A stretch of 37,543 nucleotides of DNA from an uncultured Prevotellaceae bacterium (GCA_947174945.1 CAMWKZ010000026.1:1-37543); one strand, 5' to 3'; shown: positions 17,764-29,911, numbered from the stretch's first letter. The notes: generated by a model from the letters alone, not told the origin. Numbers and translations: made by a program.

Positions 17764-18336
17764 TTACTCTGCAGCGGGAGCTTCGGCAGCAGCCTCCTCA
17801 GCGGGAGCCTCAGCCTGCTCGGCAGCAGCGGCCTCGGCAGCTTTAGCAGCCTCTTCCTCAGCCTTGGCAGCCTCGATAGCAGCCTTCTTCTCAGCCACCT
17901 TCTTAGCAATCTCTTCGTTCAACTTCTTCTCCTGAGCCAGCTCCTTGTCAGCAGCGTCCTTCTTTGCCTTAGCCTCTTCGGCGGCAATCTTGTCAAGACC
18001 CTTCTGCTTGTCGGCCTTCCATGCGTCGAACTTCTTCTGGGCAGAAGCCTCGTCGAATGCGCCCTTCTTCACGCCACCACGCAGGTGCTTCATAAGGTAA
18101 ACGCCTTCAGCGCTGAGGATGTTACGCACGGTGTCAGTAGGCTGGGCACCGGTCTCTACCCAATAGAGTGCACGCTCGAAATTCAGGTTCACTGTGGCAG
18201 GATTGGTGTTGGGGTTGTAAGAACCAATCTTCTCAGTAAATTTACCATCACGTGGTGCTCTTGCGTCGGCGATAACGATGCTGTAGAAAGCATAGCTCTT
18301 GCGACCGCCGCGCTGCAATCTGATTTTTGTTGCCAT
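17764..18336 (-). CDS. rpsP: 30S ribosomal protein S16 with long C-terminal extension
   Basis: This is a 190-aa ribosomal protein. Residues 1-88 are the S16 core: [20 protein letters not shown], then [20 protein letters not shown], and the [15 protein letters not shown] stretch that is standard. Residues 90-190 are an extra tail rich in Ala, Glu and Lys, probably helical, ending in low-complexity AEAPAAE-type repeats. Long S16 tails are usual in Bacteroidales; their function is not established. S16 sits in the small-subunit body and helps early assembly. The gene has its own promoter and is followed by a terminator, with no rimM, trmD or rplS beside it. Confidence 0.97.
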   Translation of the reverse strand: MATKIRLQRGGRKSYAFYSIVIADARAPRDGKFTEKIGSYNPNTNPATVNLNFERALYWVETGAQPTDTVRNILSAEGVYLMKHLRGGVKKGAFDEASAQKKFDAWKADKQKGLDKIAAEEAKAKKDAADKELAQEKKLNEEIAKKVAEKKAAIEAAKAEEEAAKAAEAAAAEQAEAPAEEAAAEAPAAE

Positions 18337-18401
18337 TGTTAATTGTTTAAGTTTTTATTGTTTAAAATGAATTTCATGCTACTATCTCGTAATAGCGGGC
18401 G

Positions 18402-18433
18402 CAAAGGTACGAAAAGTTCGGCAGACTGCCAAA
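18402..18433 (-). promoter_or_regulatory. rpsP promoter
   Basis: On the minus strand TTTG (18433-18430), 20 bases, then TACCTTTG (18409-18402): a full consensus match with a leader of about 60 bases. Confidence 0.88.
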
Positions 18434-18449
18434 CTTTTATCGGGAAATC

Positions 18450-19076
18450 TTACTTTTTGCGCAGCGTGACGCCCGCCTGCATCCCGTTGACGCTCTTCAT
18501 CAGCGAGGCCACGGTGCTGATACTGGAGTTGCTTGACTTGGCACCCAGCGTCTTGAACAGGTTGAGCAACTTGGTGGCATCGGTCACGAACTGCATATCC
18601 TTGCCGTCAATCTGCGTGGTGATGGAAAGGGTCTTGACCCCTGCTATGGTCAGTTGCAGCTTCGAGTCCTTGATGGCCCACGTGCCTTTGGTGGTCTTGC
18701 CCTTCAGCGTCTCGGTGAAGGTGCCGTCCTCGTTGAAGGTCATCGAGAAGGTGCCGGGCTGGATGCCGTACTTCGAGAGCTGCTCCTGCAGCTTCTTCTC
18801 CACCTTGTTCGAGGCTACTTTGGCGGCAGCCTTGGCCAGCAGGTTGTCTGAGGTAAAGACGATGGCCGGCTCGGTGTACGACCACGTGCCGATGATGTTG
18901 TTCTTCTTGGCCTGCTTGTCGCTTGAGAAGACGCTGGTCAGGTTTGACACGAGGTCGCTCCCCTGCCCGTTTCCCAGCACACTACCCAGTACGTCGCCCA
19001 AGTTCTGGGCGTTGCCCTGTGCCGCAAACAGCATCATAATGCTCAGGGCGGCTACTTTCAATACATTTCTTTTCAT
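18450..19076 (-). CDS. DUF4923-family lipocalin-like exported protein
   Basis: This 208-aa protein has a signal peptide (MKRNVLKVAALSIMMLFAAQ), then a Gly/Ser-rich segment (LGDVLGSVLGNGQGSD) and a lipocalin-like beta region: NNIIGTWSYTEPAIVF, TFSMTFNEDGTFTETLKGK and TTKGTWAIKDSKLQLTI. That order is characteristic of the Bacteroidales DUF4923 family, whose function is unknown. It is secreted to the periplasm; the putative beta-barrel suggests binding a small hydrophobic ligand, which is inference only. It has its own promoter. Confidence 0.85.
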   Translation of the reverse strand: MKRNVLKVAALSIMMLFAAQGNAQNLGDVLGSVLGNGQGSDLVSNLTSVFSSDKQAKKNNIIGTWSYTEPAIVFTSDNLLAKAAAKVASNKVEKKLQEQLSKYGIQPGTFSMTFNEDGTFTETLKGKTTKGTWAIKDSKLQLTIAGVKTLSITTQIDGKDMQFVTDATKLLNLFKTLGAKSSNSSISTVASLMKSVNGMQAGVTLRKK

Positions 19077-19112
19077 ATTCTTGATATTAACGAGTTATTC
19101 AGGAAATCGGTG

Positions 19113-19145
19113 CAAAATTACGACTTTTCGGTTAAAACCAGCAAA
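19113..19145 (-). promoter_or_regulatory. Promoter of DUF4923-family gene
   Basis: On the minus strand TTTG (19145-19142), 21 bases, then TAATTTTG (19120-19113). Confidence 0.7.
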
Positions 19146-19183
19146 TAAAATCGACAAATCCGTGGTTTATAACTTTTTTTGAT

Positions 19184-19191
19184 TAATTTTG
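19184..19191 (+). promoter_or_regulatory. -7 box of GT2 gene
   Basis: TAATTTTG lies 8 bases before the ATG at 19200, giving an almost leaderless transcript. The -33 region is not convincing. Confidence 0.5.
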
Positions 19192-19199
19192 CATGGGTT

Positions 19200-20090
19200 A
19201 TGATGGACGAGCTTTCTATATTGATGCCTTGTTACAACAGCCGCTGCCTTGACTCCGTTAGGCGGCTGCAGCAGCTGTGCGAGCGGATTACGCACGATGC
19301 GCCCGAGGGGTTTCGCTATGAAATCATCGTGGCCGACGACGGTTCGACGGACGTGGATGCCATGGAGCAGAACAAAGCCATAGGACAGCTGAAGAACTGC
19401 ATCCTGCTATGCAAGGGGCAGAACACGGGCAGCGCTGCCACGCGCAACTATCTGGCCGACCACAGCCGATACCGTTGGCTGCTGTTTGTGGACTGCGATA
19501 TGCAGATTCCGGGCATGGACTTCATCATGCGCTACCTGTCATACGACCATTACGATGTGGTGAACGGGGGCATTGCCGTGGGGGGCGAGGCCGACCCATC
19601 GAACCTGCGATACCGATATGAGAAGCAGGCCGAGCCGCTGCACACGAGCGACCGCTGCAACGCCCGACCCTACCAGCAATTCCGCTCCACCAACTTCGTC
19701 ATCTCACGCCAGTGCTTTGAGCGGTGCCGCTTCGATGAGCGTTTTACCAAGAGCGGCTACGAGGACGTACACTTTGGCAAGCTGCTGGGCGAGGCGAAGG
19801 CCAACGTGCTGTACATCAGCAATCCGCTGATGCTTTGCGACTTCGAGAGTAACGAGGCGTATCTGAGCAAGTGCGAGCGCAACCTGCATACGCTCCATCA
19901 GTTCCGCTCTGAGCTGCAAGACTATTCCCCACTGCTGTCGCTGGCACGACGGCTCAGGCTCGTGGCACCCCTCATGCGCCTTTGGCACCGTCTGTTTGGC
20001 TCATGGGAGCGTCGCCATTTGGCAGGCCGCCACCCCTCCCTTTTTGTCTTCCATCTTTACCGCCTCGGCTACTTGCTTTGCATCCGCTAA
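19200..20090 (+). CDS. GT2 family glycosyltransferase
   Basis: This 296-aa GT-A enzyme has LSILMPCYNSRCLDSV at the start, IIVADDGSTDVDAM (42-55), NTGSAATRNYLADHSRYRWL (75-94) and the metal site D98-C-D100. The acceptor region includes FRSTNFVISRQCFERCRFDE and SGYEDVHFGKLLGE, where the E-D pair is typical of the catalytic base in GT2. The start is taken as the ATG at 19200, since an in-frame start at 19179 would place the promoter inside the gene; the ATG at 19203 is equally possible. It ends 5 bases before the 22-bp array 2. Confidence 0.88.
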   Translation: MMDELSILMPCYNSRCLDSVRRLQQLCERITHDAPEGFRYEIIVADDGSTDVDAMEQNKAIGQLKNCILLCKGQNTGSAATRNYLADHSRYRWLLFVDCDMQIPGMDFIMRYLSYDHYDVVNGGIAVGGEADPSNLRYRYEKQAEPLHTSDRCNARPYQQFRSTNFVISRQCFERCRFDERFTKSGYEDVHFGKLLGEAKANVLYISNPLMLCDFESNEAYLSKCERNLHTLHQFRSELQDYSPLLSLARRLRLVAPLMRLWHRLFGSWERRHLAGRHPSLFVFHLYRLGYLLCIR

Positions 20091-20095
20091 GGGGG

Positions 20096-20227
20096 CACCA
20101 TGCGCCGACCGCATCCGCACCATGTGCCGACGTGCTTCGCATCGTGCGCCGACCGCATCCGCATCATGTGCCGACACGCTCCGCATCGTGTGCCGACCGC
20201 ATCCGCATCATGCGCCGACAGGCTCCG
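20096..20227. repeat. Array 2 of 22-bp tandem repeats, six units with 44-bp alternation
   Basis: Six units start at 20096, 20118, 20140, 20162, 20184 and 20206. Odd units end in GACCGCATCCG; even units end in GACxxGCTTCG or GACxxGCTCCG, so a 44-bp higher-order repeat underlies the array. The first half is CATCATGTGCC with small changes. The same family, more degenerate, forms array 1 at 12893-13090. It lies between the GT2 gene and the lacZ-type gene. Confidence 0.9.
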
Positions 20228-20261
20228 CTCGTAGTGCGGGAAAGAACGGCTCTTTCAACGG

Positions 20262-20300
20262 GAAAGGACGGCTCCTTCCGCGAGAAAGAGCCGTCCTTTC
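20262..20300. terminator. Hairpin between GT2 and beta-galactosidase genes
   Basis: GAAAGGACGGCTC (20262-20274) pairs with GAGCCGTCCTTTC (20288-20300) over 13 bases. A related smaller dyad, AAAGAACGGCTCTTT, lies at 20241-20255. It is a probable convergent terminator, but T-runs are weak on both sides. Confidence 0.6.
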
Positions 20301-20322
20301 TATCAGTAGAGACGGTTAGGGG

Positions 20323-23427
<3,105 letters not shown>

Positions 23428-23458
23428 TCAATCTTTTTATTTATTAATCATGTATGTA

Positions 23459-24349
23459 TTATTCGTATGCCTCTTCACCTATCTGCTCCACCCCGCCGAT
23501 GGTTAGCTTCCGCAGGTCGTAGTACGAGCCGTTATAGATGTTAAAGTCCACATTGCCCTTAATACCCGGCAGGCGACCCACATCGGTGTGCTGCCAAAAC
23601 TTCCAAGCCCCTTGGTACTCAACCTCGTCCACATAGTAGTGGGCTATCCAGTAGGGGTACTGGTCGAACACGGGGTCGCTCAGGTATTGGAGCTTAAACT
23701 TATAGTAGGTGTATATAATAGGCTTCACCCCGTAGTGCCGCTCCACAATGTCGAGCCACTCCCGAATGCTGGCCTTAAAGTCTTCGTTGGTTTGTTTCTT
23801 CGGTTTATGCTCGACATCGAGCACAGGCGGAAGGTCTCCTTTCTCCAGTTTCACGTTCTTGATAAAGAACTGAGCCTGCTGTCTGGCAGGCGAATGAACG
23901 CTATAAAAATGATAGGCACCACGAGTGAAACCATGCTCGCGAGCCTGATAGAAGTTATCCTTGAAGTTCTCGTCAATGCGGGTAGCCCCCTCCGTTGCCT
24001 TAATCATAATGAAGCGGATGGGCGACTTGTTTATCAGTCCCTTGTCACGCAGCTCAGCCCAGTCTATCTTACCCTGATGGTGGCTAATATCAATGCCGTG
24101 AATTTCGTAGCCCTCAGGATAGCTGACATCACCGTAAAGCGCACGCCAACGGAAGCCAAACGGCCCCACAAAAATGTAATAGAAGAAATAGACGTATGCA
24201 GCCACGATACCTGCCACGCCCAGCCACCATGCCCAACCGGGCATGTGCTGTAATAGACGAATAAAGACATTCGGACGCCTATGTGCCACAGGGCCTGTTC
24301 GGCGTCCGGATGTCGTCTTTTTCTTATGCGTTGTTCGCTTTTGAGGCAT
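23459..24349 (-). CDS. Membrane-anchored GH25 lysozyme-like muramidase
   Basis: This 296-aa protein has a basic cytoplasmic N-terminus (MPQKRTTHKKKTTSGRR), one transmembrane helix at about 41-61 and a periplasmic GH25 domain from about 83. Catalytic elements are GIDISHHQGKIDW with D87 and LDVE with D178 and E180; RFIMIKATEG and the C-terminal WQHTDVGRLPGIKGNVDFNI are family hallmarks. GH25 enzymes cleave the MurNAc-GlcNAc bond in peptidoglycan. The N-terminal anchor suggests a house-keeping or remodelling role instead of a secreted lysin. It begins 5 bases after the upstream phosphofructokinase stop. Confidence 0.92.
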   Translation of the reverse strand: MPQKRTTHKKKTTSGRRTGPVAHRRPNVFIRLLQHMPGWAWWLGVAGIVAAYVYFFYYIFVGPFGFRWRALYGDVSYPEGYEIHGIDISHHQGKIDWAELRDKGLINKSPIRFIMIKATEGATRIDENFKDNFYQAREHGFTRGAYHFYSVHSPARQQAQFFIKNVKLEKGDLPPVLDVEHKPKKQTNEDFKASIREWLDIVERHYGVKPIIYTYYKFKLQYLSDPVFDQYPYWIAHYYVDEVEYQGAWKFWQHTDVGRLPGIKGNVDFNIYNGSYYDLRKLTIGGVEQIGEEAYE

Positions 24350-24354
24350 ACGGT

Positions 24355-25992
24355 TTATTTTGCCTGCTCAAGAGCCAGTGTCATGGTGGGCTGGTCGCAA
24401 ACCTCGGTCGGTCCCCAATACTGGATGGGGCCGGGATATACGTAGCAGGTATCCTTGGCCCACTTCTCACGCTGGGCAGCAAATGCCTTGAAAGGAGCAC
24501 CATCCAGCTCAACCAGTGCCTTACGGATAACAGGCTTCATCTCACCGTTACGACGTTCCATGTTCATCATCATCGTAATGGGCACACCGCCGGCAATCCA
24601 CTGCTCGGCAGGAGCCGTCGTGTTCTTCACAATAGCCATATAACCCGTCTTGCCGTTGGCAATCAACTGGGCTGCGCTGGTTCCCAGTGCATAGCAATAG
24701 TCTGCATCGAAGTTAGAAGGAGCAGCGCAACGTCCCTCGTAACCGAAGAAATGGTGCTGGGCGGCAAACTTGCCCGTGTACTTGCCTTCTTTCTTCAAGC
24801 CCTCCAGCTTCTTGGCAATCATCTCTGAAAGCAGCTTCTCGGTCTCGATGAGCGACACCTGAACGTTTCCGTGCGGGTCACGGTCGAGTGCCAACTGGCG
24901 TGCAACGCCTTCAGGCAGCGAATTGAACACAGCCAGATTCTCTTCCGTCAGATGGCTCTTGGCAAAGTCAATCTGCTCGGAGCGGTCTATGTCTTTCGCC
25001 TCTGGCAAAGCCAGTACGTCATTGAGCTGGGCAATGAGCTTCTTGATGGCGGGAATGAACTCAATCACTCCTTCTGGGATAATAACGGTACCGAAGTTAT
25101 TGCCCTCAGCAGCGCGAGCACATACGGCATCGGCAATATAGCTGACAATATCATCAAGGCTCTGCTCCTTGGCCTCAACCTCTTCACTAACGAGGCAGAT
25201 GTTAGGCTGGGTCTGCAAAGCGCACTCTAAGGCAATGTGAGAAGCCGAGCGACCCATTACCTTGATAAAATGCCAGTATTTGCGGGCTGAGTTACAGTCG
25301 CGCTCAATGTTACCAATCAGCTCCGAGTAGGTTTTACAAGCGGTGTCAAAACCGAATGAAGTCTCAATCTGGTCATTCTTCAAGTCACCGTCAATGGTCT
25401 TCGGGCAACCGATAACCTGTACACCATACTGCTTAGCTGCATAGTATTCAGCCAATACGCAGGCGTTGGTATTCGAGTCATCACCACCAATAATCACGAT
25501 AGCCTTAATGTCAAGCTGGCGGATAATCTCCAGCCCCTTCTCAAACTGCTCAACCTTCTCCAGCTTGGTACGGCCAGAACCAATCATGTCAAAGCCACCC
25601 GTATTGCGATATTCATCGATAATGTCCTTCGTCAGCTCCATATAATTATGGTCAACCAAGCCACCGGGGCCCAGAATGAAGCCAAACAGACGGTTCTCTG
25701 GGTTCAACTTCTTAATCTGGTCAAACAAGCCCGTAATCACGTTGTGTCCACCAGGAGCCTGACCACCACTCAGGATAATACCCACGTTCATTTTCTTGGT
25801 GTTAGCCTCGGTAGCAGGCTCAAACTCAACGATAGGCATACCATAGGTATTAGGGAAGAGTTCCTTGATTTCTTCCTGATTGCCTACACTCTGTGTCGGC
25901 GCACCTTCTTTCACTTTCACCGCACCCTGAAGAGCCTTCGGCAATTTAGGCTGATAAGCGGCTCTTGCTTTCTGCAATGCACTTTTTTCCAT
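24355..25992 (-). CDS. pfp: Pyrophosphate-dependent 6-phosphofructokinase
   Basis: This 545-aa cytoplasmic enzyme phosphorylates fructose 6-phosphate with PPi, reversibly, replacing ATP-dependent PFK. The long N-terminal region and the blocks [16 protein letters not shown] (69-84), GGDDSNTNA (169-177) and [10 protein letters not shown] (197-206) mark the PPi type: D172 replaces the Gly of ATP enzymes, and K198 replaces the Gly before TID. The sugar-phosphate motif [14 protein letters not shown] follows. The gene leads a probable operon with GH25 and beta-galactosidase genes. A -7 box lies upstream. Confidence 0.96.
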   Translation of the reverse strand: MEKSALQKARAAYQPKLPKALQGAVKVKEGAPTQSVGNQEEIKELFPNTYGMPIVEFEPATEANTKKMNVGIILSGGQAPGGHNVITGLFDQIKKLNPENRLFGFILGPGGLVDHNYMELTKDIIDEYRNTGGFDMIGSGRTKLEKVEQFEKGLEIIRQLDIKAIVIIGGDDSNTNACVLAEYYAAKQYGVQVIGCPKTIDGDLKNDQIETSFGFDTACKTYSELIGNIERDCNSARKYWHFIKVMGRSASHIALECALQTQPNICLVSEEVEAKEQSLDDIVSYIADAVCARAAEGNNFGTVIIPEGVIEFIPAIKKLIAQLNDVLALPEAKDIDRSEQIDFAKSHLTEENLAVFNSLPEGVARQLALDRDPHGNVQVSLIETEKLLSEMIAKKLEGLKKEGKYTGKFAAQHHFFGYEGRCAAPSNFDADYCYALGTSAAQLIANGKTGYMAIVKNTTAPAEQWIAGGVPITMMMNMERRNGEMKPVIRKALVELDGAPFKAFAAQREKWAKDTCYVYPGPIQYWGPTEVCDQPTMTLALEQAK

Positions 25993-26038
25993 TGTCTTTA
26001 ATCTTTATATGTAGATGAATAATTGAATTTTTGAATTG

Positions 26039-26046
26039 CAAATGTA
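26039..26046 (-). promoter_or_regulatory. -7 box of pfp operon
   Basis: TACATTTG on the minus strand lies 46 bases before the pfp start. A -33 match is weak. Confidence 0.55.
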
Positions 26047-26130
26047 CTCTTTTTCCGCGAGAAACGGAAAGAAAATGCACTTTTTAATATTTTTTTGTGC
26101 AGAAAGATAGGATATATGGAATGTTTTTCG

Positions 26131-26138
26131 TATCTTTG
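26131..26138 (+). promoter_or_regulatory. -7 box of the six-gene operon
   Basis: TATCTTTG lies 44 bases upstream of the ATG at 26183. No -33 TTTG is found at the expected distance. Confidence 0.6.
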
Positions 26139-26165
26139 ACGTGCAAAACTTACATTTTAAACCAT

Positions 26166-26172
26166 AAGGAGG
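26166..26172 (+). promoter_or_regulatory. Strong Shine-Dalgarno site
   Basis: AAGGAGG lies 10 bases before the ATG at 26183. Such a complete site is unusual here: the other genes in the window start without one. Confidence 0.75.
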
Positions 26173-26182
26173 ATTAAAGACC

Positions 26183-26446
26183 ATGGCGAATAAAAGGAAT
26201 CTTAAACGTAACATCAACCTATTTTGCGAGGAACTCTTTGCCGAGTGCGTGGCCGCTTCGCTATACGGACACAACCATGACGGAGCCGAGGCTCTCATCT
26301 ATAGCGCCATCAAGATGCAGAGCGATTTCATCTGCCGCATCTCGCACCCTGAACCTGGTATGCCAGCCAAAGTCTATTATAAGAAGCTAAAAGAAGATTT
26401 TGTGGCGCAAGCCAGTGAAATCATTGACCAAATCAACAATCAATAA
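26183..26446 (+). CDS. Conserved 87-aa Bacteroidales protein of unknown function
   Basis: This 87-aa soluble protein reads MANKRNLKRNINLFCEELF, then AECVAASLYGHNHDG and RISHPEPGMPAKVYYKKLKED. The HPEPGMPAK stretch and the overall helical pattern recall a small hypothetical protein found widely in Bacteroidales; no function is known to me. It has no signal peptide and no membrane segment. A strong Shine-Dalgarno site and a -7 box precede it, and it is first in the six-gene operon, 7 bases before the PlsC-like gene. Confidence 0.82.
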   Translation: MANKRNLKRNINLFCEELFAECVAASLYGHNHDGAEALIYSAIKMQSDFICRISHPEPGMPAKVYYKKLKEDFVAQASEIIDQINNQ

Positions 26447-26453
26447 GGATACA

Positions 26454-27014
26454 ATGTGGAAATCATTTTGTAGTTGGCTGCTATACAAACGCATGGGGTG
26501 GACAGCCGATGTAACGGAAGAACACCCCGATAAATATATTATTTGCCTGGCACCCCACACCAGCAACTGGGACTTTCTAATAGGGCAGCTTTACGGCGGA
26601 GCACATGGTATCAAGAGCAACTTCCTTATGAAGAAAGAGTGGTTCTTTTGGCCACTTGGCGCTATGTTCCGCAAAATGGGCGGCATACCTGTGTGGCGCT
26701 CTAAGCATACAAGTATGACCGATAATCTGGCTGAGACGGCACAACAAGCTCGTGAGTTCCATTTATGTATTACACCAGAAGGTACTCGTTCACGCAACCC
26801 CGAATGGAAAAAAGGATTCTACTATATTGCCTTAAAGGCTAAACTTCCTATCCTGCTCTATGGCGTAGACTATAAGAAGCGACACATCCAGTGTACCAAG
26901 ACCATCATTCCCAATGGCGACATTGAGAGCCAGATGCGCGAAATCAAGTTGTACTTCAAAGACTTTCAGGGGAAGCACCCTGAGAACTTTACCATAGGAG
27001 AGGCTGGAGAATGA
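26454..27014 (+). CDS. PlsC-type 1-acyl-sn-glycerol-3-phosphate acyltransferase-like protein
   Basis: This 186-aa protein has H35-x4-D40 in HTSNWD (catalytic acyltransferase box), IPVWRSK at 78-84 and PEGTRSR (108-114), the phosphate-binding motif. The family esterifies lysophosphatidic acid or related acceptors at the inner membrane. It is short and lacks an obvious N-terminal transmembrane helix. The ATG at 26454 lies 7 bases after the preceding stop; the upstream in-frame start at 26400 overlaps the previous gene and is not needed. It overlaps the next gene by ATGA. Confidence 0.85.
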   Translation: MWKSFCSWLLYKRMGWTADVTEEHPDKYIICLAPHTSNWDFLIGQLYGGAHGIKSNFLMKKEWFFWPLGAMFRKMGGIPVWRSKHTSMTDNLAETAQQAREFHLCITPEGTRSRNPEWKKGFYYIALKAKLPILLYGVDYKKRHIQCTKTIIPNGDIESQMREIKLYFKDFQGKHPENFTIGEAGE

Positions 27015-29899
27015 AAAAGATTTGTATTCTACTCTTTTGCCTTTTTACCTTCATCCCTTTTTATGCCCAGACTGCTAAGGACGAAGCCAGACTTTCTGAA
27101 CGGCTACAAGAGTATTTCAGGAAGTATAAGCCTAAAGGCACTCGGCTGACTCAGGCTCCACGAATGCTGGAGTATCGGTTAGACAACGCGGCGCATACCC
27201 TGACTATTACCGTTGATGAGTTCTTCGCAGCCCAAGAGTTTACCCCTGAGATAACAGCCCATATATATAAAAAGGTACAAGGAGAATTGCCGAAGGCTTA
27301 TCGAGACTATCAGGTGACTATCGTCACTAACGGCATGGCCATCGACGAACTAATTCCCAACCGACTATCTATGAACGCTGACCGTTCACGTCTCTGGGGC
27401 GACATCGACTACGATGGTGAACCTTGGGTGAAGAATATCTCTTATCCTGTTAAATTCACACACGGACTACAAGGGCGGCATTTAGCACTATGGGCCAGCC
27501 ACGGGCGTTACTATGACCAAAAGAAAGGCTGTTGGCGATGGCAGCGCCCGAAACTCTTTGGTACCACAGAGGACTTGTTTACACAAACCATCGTTGTACC
27601 CTACCTCATTCCAATGCTGGAACAAGCTGGAGCCGTAGTCTTTACTCCCCGTGAGCGCGACTGGCAGAAAGAGGAGATTATTGTCGATAACGATGGTTCC
27701 AAGCGAAACTACATAGAGGTGACTTCGCATAGCAAATGGATGCAAACGAACCAGCCAGGCTTTGCGTGGCACACTGGTGTCTACCACGACAATGAGAATC
27801 CTTTCGAAGCTGGCACTGCCCGCATGGTGAAAGCCACCAGCAGTAAGTCGCGGTATAGTCTTGCGACCTATCAGCCAGACTTCCGCAAGGCTGGCCGCTA
27901 TGCCGTCTATGTGAGTTACCAGACCCTCCCTAATAGCATCAACGACGCCCTCTATACCGTATGGCACCGTGGTGAGCGCACCCAGTTCCATGTGAACCAG
28001 CAGATGGGTGGCGGCACGTGGGTGTATCTGGGAACCTTTGACTTTGATGCTGGCTATAGTGAATTTAACCGCGTCACCGTCTCCAACCAAAGTGAGCACA
28101 ATGGTGTGGTGACGACCGATGCCGTCCGTTTTGGTGGCGGTATGGGTAACATCGAACGTTTTGGTGAAGTCAGCGGCCTGCCAAGAGCATTGGAGGGAGC
28201 CCGTTACTCTGCCCAGTGGGCGGGTATGCCCTACTCCGTCTATAGCAGCAAGAATGGGCAAGATGACTATGCCGACGACATCAATGCTCGTTCCCATACG
28301 GTCAATTTTTTAGGTGGAGGTTCCTGCTATATGCCGACTATTGAGGGACGCAAAGTACCTATTGAATTATCGTTGGCCATACATAGTGATGCAGGATATG
28401 CTCGTGACGGTCAAGGCTTGATAGGCTCTCTTTCTATATGCACCACCAACTTCAATAATGGTAAGCTGAATGCCGGTATCTCGCGCATGGCCTCTCGCGA
28501 CTTAGCAGATGCCCTGCTGAGCAATGAACTATTGGACATCAAATATAAATACGGGCAATGGAACCGACGCGAACTCTTTGACCGCAACTATTCAGAAACC
28601 CGCCTACCCGAGGTGCCCAGCGCCATCCTTGAAACCATGTCACACCAAAGTTTCCCTGATATGCGCTACGGGCAAGACCCCAACTTCCGATTCACATTGG
28701 CACGTTCTATCTACAAGACCATCCTGCGCTATGTCAACGATTCACACGAGCAGCCGTTCATTGTGACCCCATTGGCACCTGACCACTTCCGTATAGAATT
28801 TAAGGATGACGACGAAATACGGCTTAGCTGGGATGCTGTCAACGACCCTCAAGAACCAACGGCCAAGCCGACTGGCTATATTCTGTATACCGCAATAGGA
28901 GAGGCCGACTTTGACAACGGCACGTATATCCGCTCAAAGAACAGCTACGACATGAAGCTGGAACCCGGACTACTTTACCACTTCAAAGTGGTGGCCGTCA
29001 ACCGAGGTGGGCAAAGTTTCCCAACGGAAGTACTATCGGCCTACCATCACCCTTATGCCACCAAGACGATAATGGTAGTCAATGGTTTTCACCGATTGTC
29101 ATCACCTGCCATTCGCAATACACCAGAAGAACAAGGTTTCGACCTTGACGAAGACCCGGGCATTACCTATGGCCCCACTTACGGATGGTCAGGGCGGCAA
29201 ACAAACTTCGACCGTACCCAAATGGGAATTGAAAGCGGTGGACTGGGATATAGCGGCGAAGAACTGACTGGAATGTTACTGGCAGGCAATGATTTCAACT
29301 ATGTAAAGACCCACGCCGAAGCTATTGCGGCAGCAAGGCAGTATAACATCGTCAGCTGTTCCAGCGAGGCATTGGAAAACGGTTTGGTATCGTTACACAA
29401 TATTGCCGCTATTGACATGGTATTAGGGTTGGAGCGCAACGATGGCCACAGCCTTCAAGCCTACAAGACATTTACACCGACGATGCAGCACACCTTACAA
29501 GGGTTTACTACCCGCGGTGGGGCACTTTTAGTGAGTGGAGCCTACATCGGACGCGACAATATGACAGGCAGCGACCAGCAATTCTTGGCGAAGACCTTGA
29601 AATGCCAATATGCAGGCCGTAACATGATGCAGACCGACTATCTAAATGGACTGGGTACTACCATTCAATACTGGGCCAAGCTGAACGAAGAGCACTACGC
29701 CGCCACCTCGACTGATATCCTGCAACCCATGAAGCCAGCCTATACGGCCATGCAGTATGCCGACGGCTATAGTGCCGCCGTGGCCTATAAGGGCACAGAC
29801 TACCGTAGCTTTGTCATGGGCGTGCCGTTTGAGTGCATCCAGAGCGAGAAGAAGCGCTCGTCCATCATGCAAGGAATACTTAACTTTCTATTAAAATAA
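27011..29899 (+). CDS. Amidase_3-like cell-wall hydrolase split by a golvesin-like domain
   Basis: This 962-aa exported protein has a signal peptide (MKKICILLFCLFTFIPFYAQ). An N-acetylmuramoyl-L-alanine amidase_3-like core is visible in two parts: ASHGRYYD with H164, TTEDLF with E187 and PRERD at 213-217; then, after a break, SLAIHSDAGY with H458 and PSAILETMSH with E541. Between them, about residues 255-378, lies a golvesin-like beta domain (FRKAGRYAVYVSYQ, TWVYLGTFDFDAG, VVTTDAVRFGGG). A fibronectin type III-like domain (about 590-690) and an alpha/beta domain follow. Annotators often call such proteins xanthan lyase; the visible ligands favour peptidoglycan amidase. It starts by ATGA overlap with the acyltransferase gene. 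Confidence 0.8.
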   Translation: MKKICILLFCLFTFIPFYAQTAKDEARLSERLQEYFRKYKPKGTRLTQAPRMLEYRLDNAAHTLTITVDEFFAAQEFTPEITAHIYKKVQGELPKAYRDYQVTIVTNGMAIDELIPNRLSMNADRSRLWGDIDYDGEPWVKNISYPVKFTHGLQGRHLALWASHGRYYDQKKGCWRWQRPKLFGTTEDLFTQTIVVPYLIPMLEQAGAVVFTPRERDWQKEEIIVDNDGSKRNYIEVTSHSKWMQTNQPGFAWHTGVYHDNENPFEAGTARMVKATSSKSRYSLATYQPDFRKAGRYAVYVSYQTLPNSINDALYTVWHRGERTQFHVNQQMGGGTWVYLGTFDFDAGYSEFNRVTVSNQSEHNGVVTTDAVRFGGGMGNIERFGEVSGLPRALEGARYSAQWAGMPYSVYSSKNGQDDYADDINARSHTVNFLGGGSCYMPTIEGRKVPIELSLAIHSDAGYARDGQGLIGSLSICTTNFNNGKLNAGISRMASRDLADALLSNELLDIKYKYGQWNRRELFDRNYSETRLPEVPSAILETMSHQSFPDMRYGQDPNFRFTLARSIYKTILRYVNDSHEQPFIVTPLAPDHFRIEFKDDDEIRLSWDAVNDPQEPTAKPTGYILYTAIGEADFDNGTYIRSKNSYDMKLEPGLLYHFKVVAVNRGGQSFPTEVLSAYHHPYATKTIMVVNGFHRLSSPAIRNTPEEQGFDLDEDPGITYGPTYGWSGRQTNFDRTQMGIESGGLGYSGEELTGMLLAGNDFNYVKTHAEAIAAARQYNIVSCSSEALENGLVSLHNIAAIDMVLGLERNDGHSLQAYKTFTPTMQHTLQGFTTRGGALLVSGAYIGRDNMTGSDQQFLAKTLKCQYAGRNMMQTDYLNGLGTTIQYWAKLNEEHYAATSTDILQPMKPAYTAMQYADGYSAAVAYKGTDYRSFVMGVPFECIQSEKKRSSIMQGILNFLLK

Positions 29900-29911
29900 A
29901 GACTAAAAACC

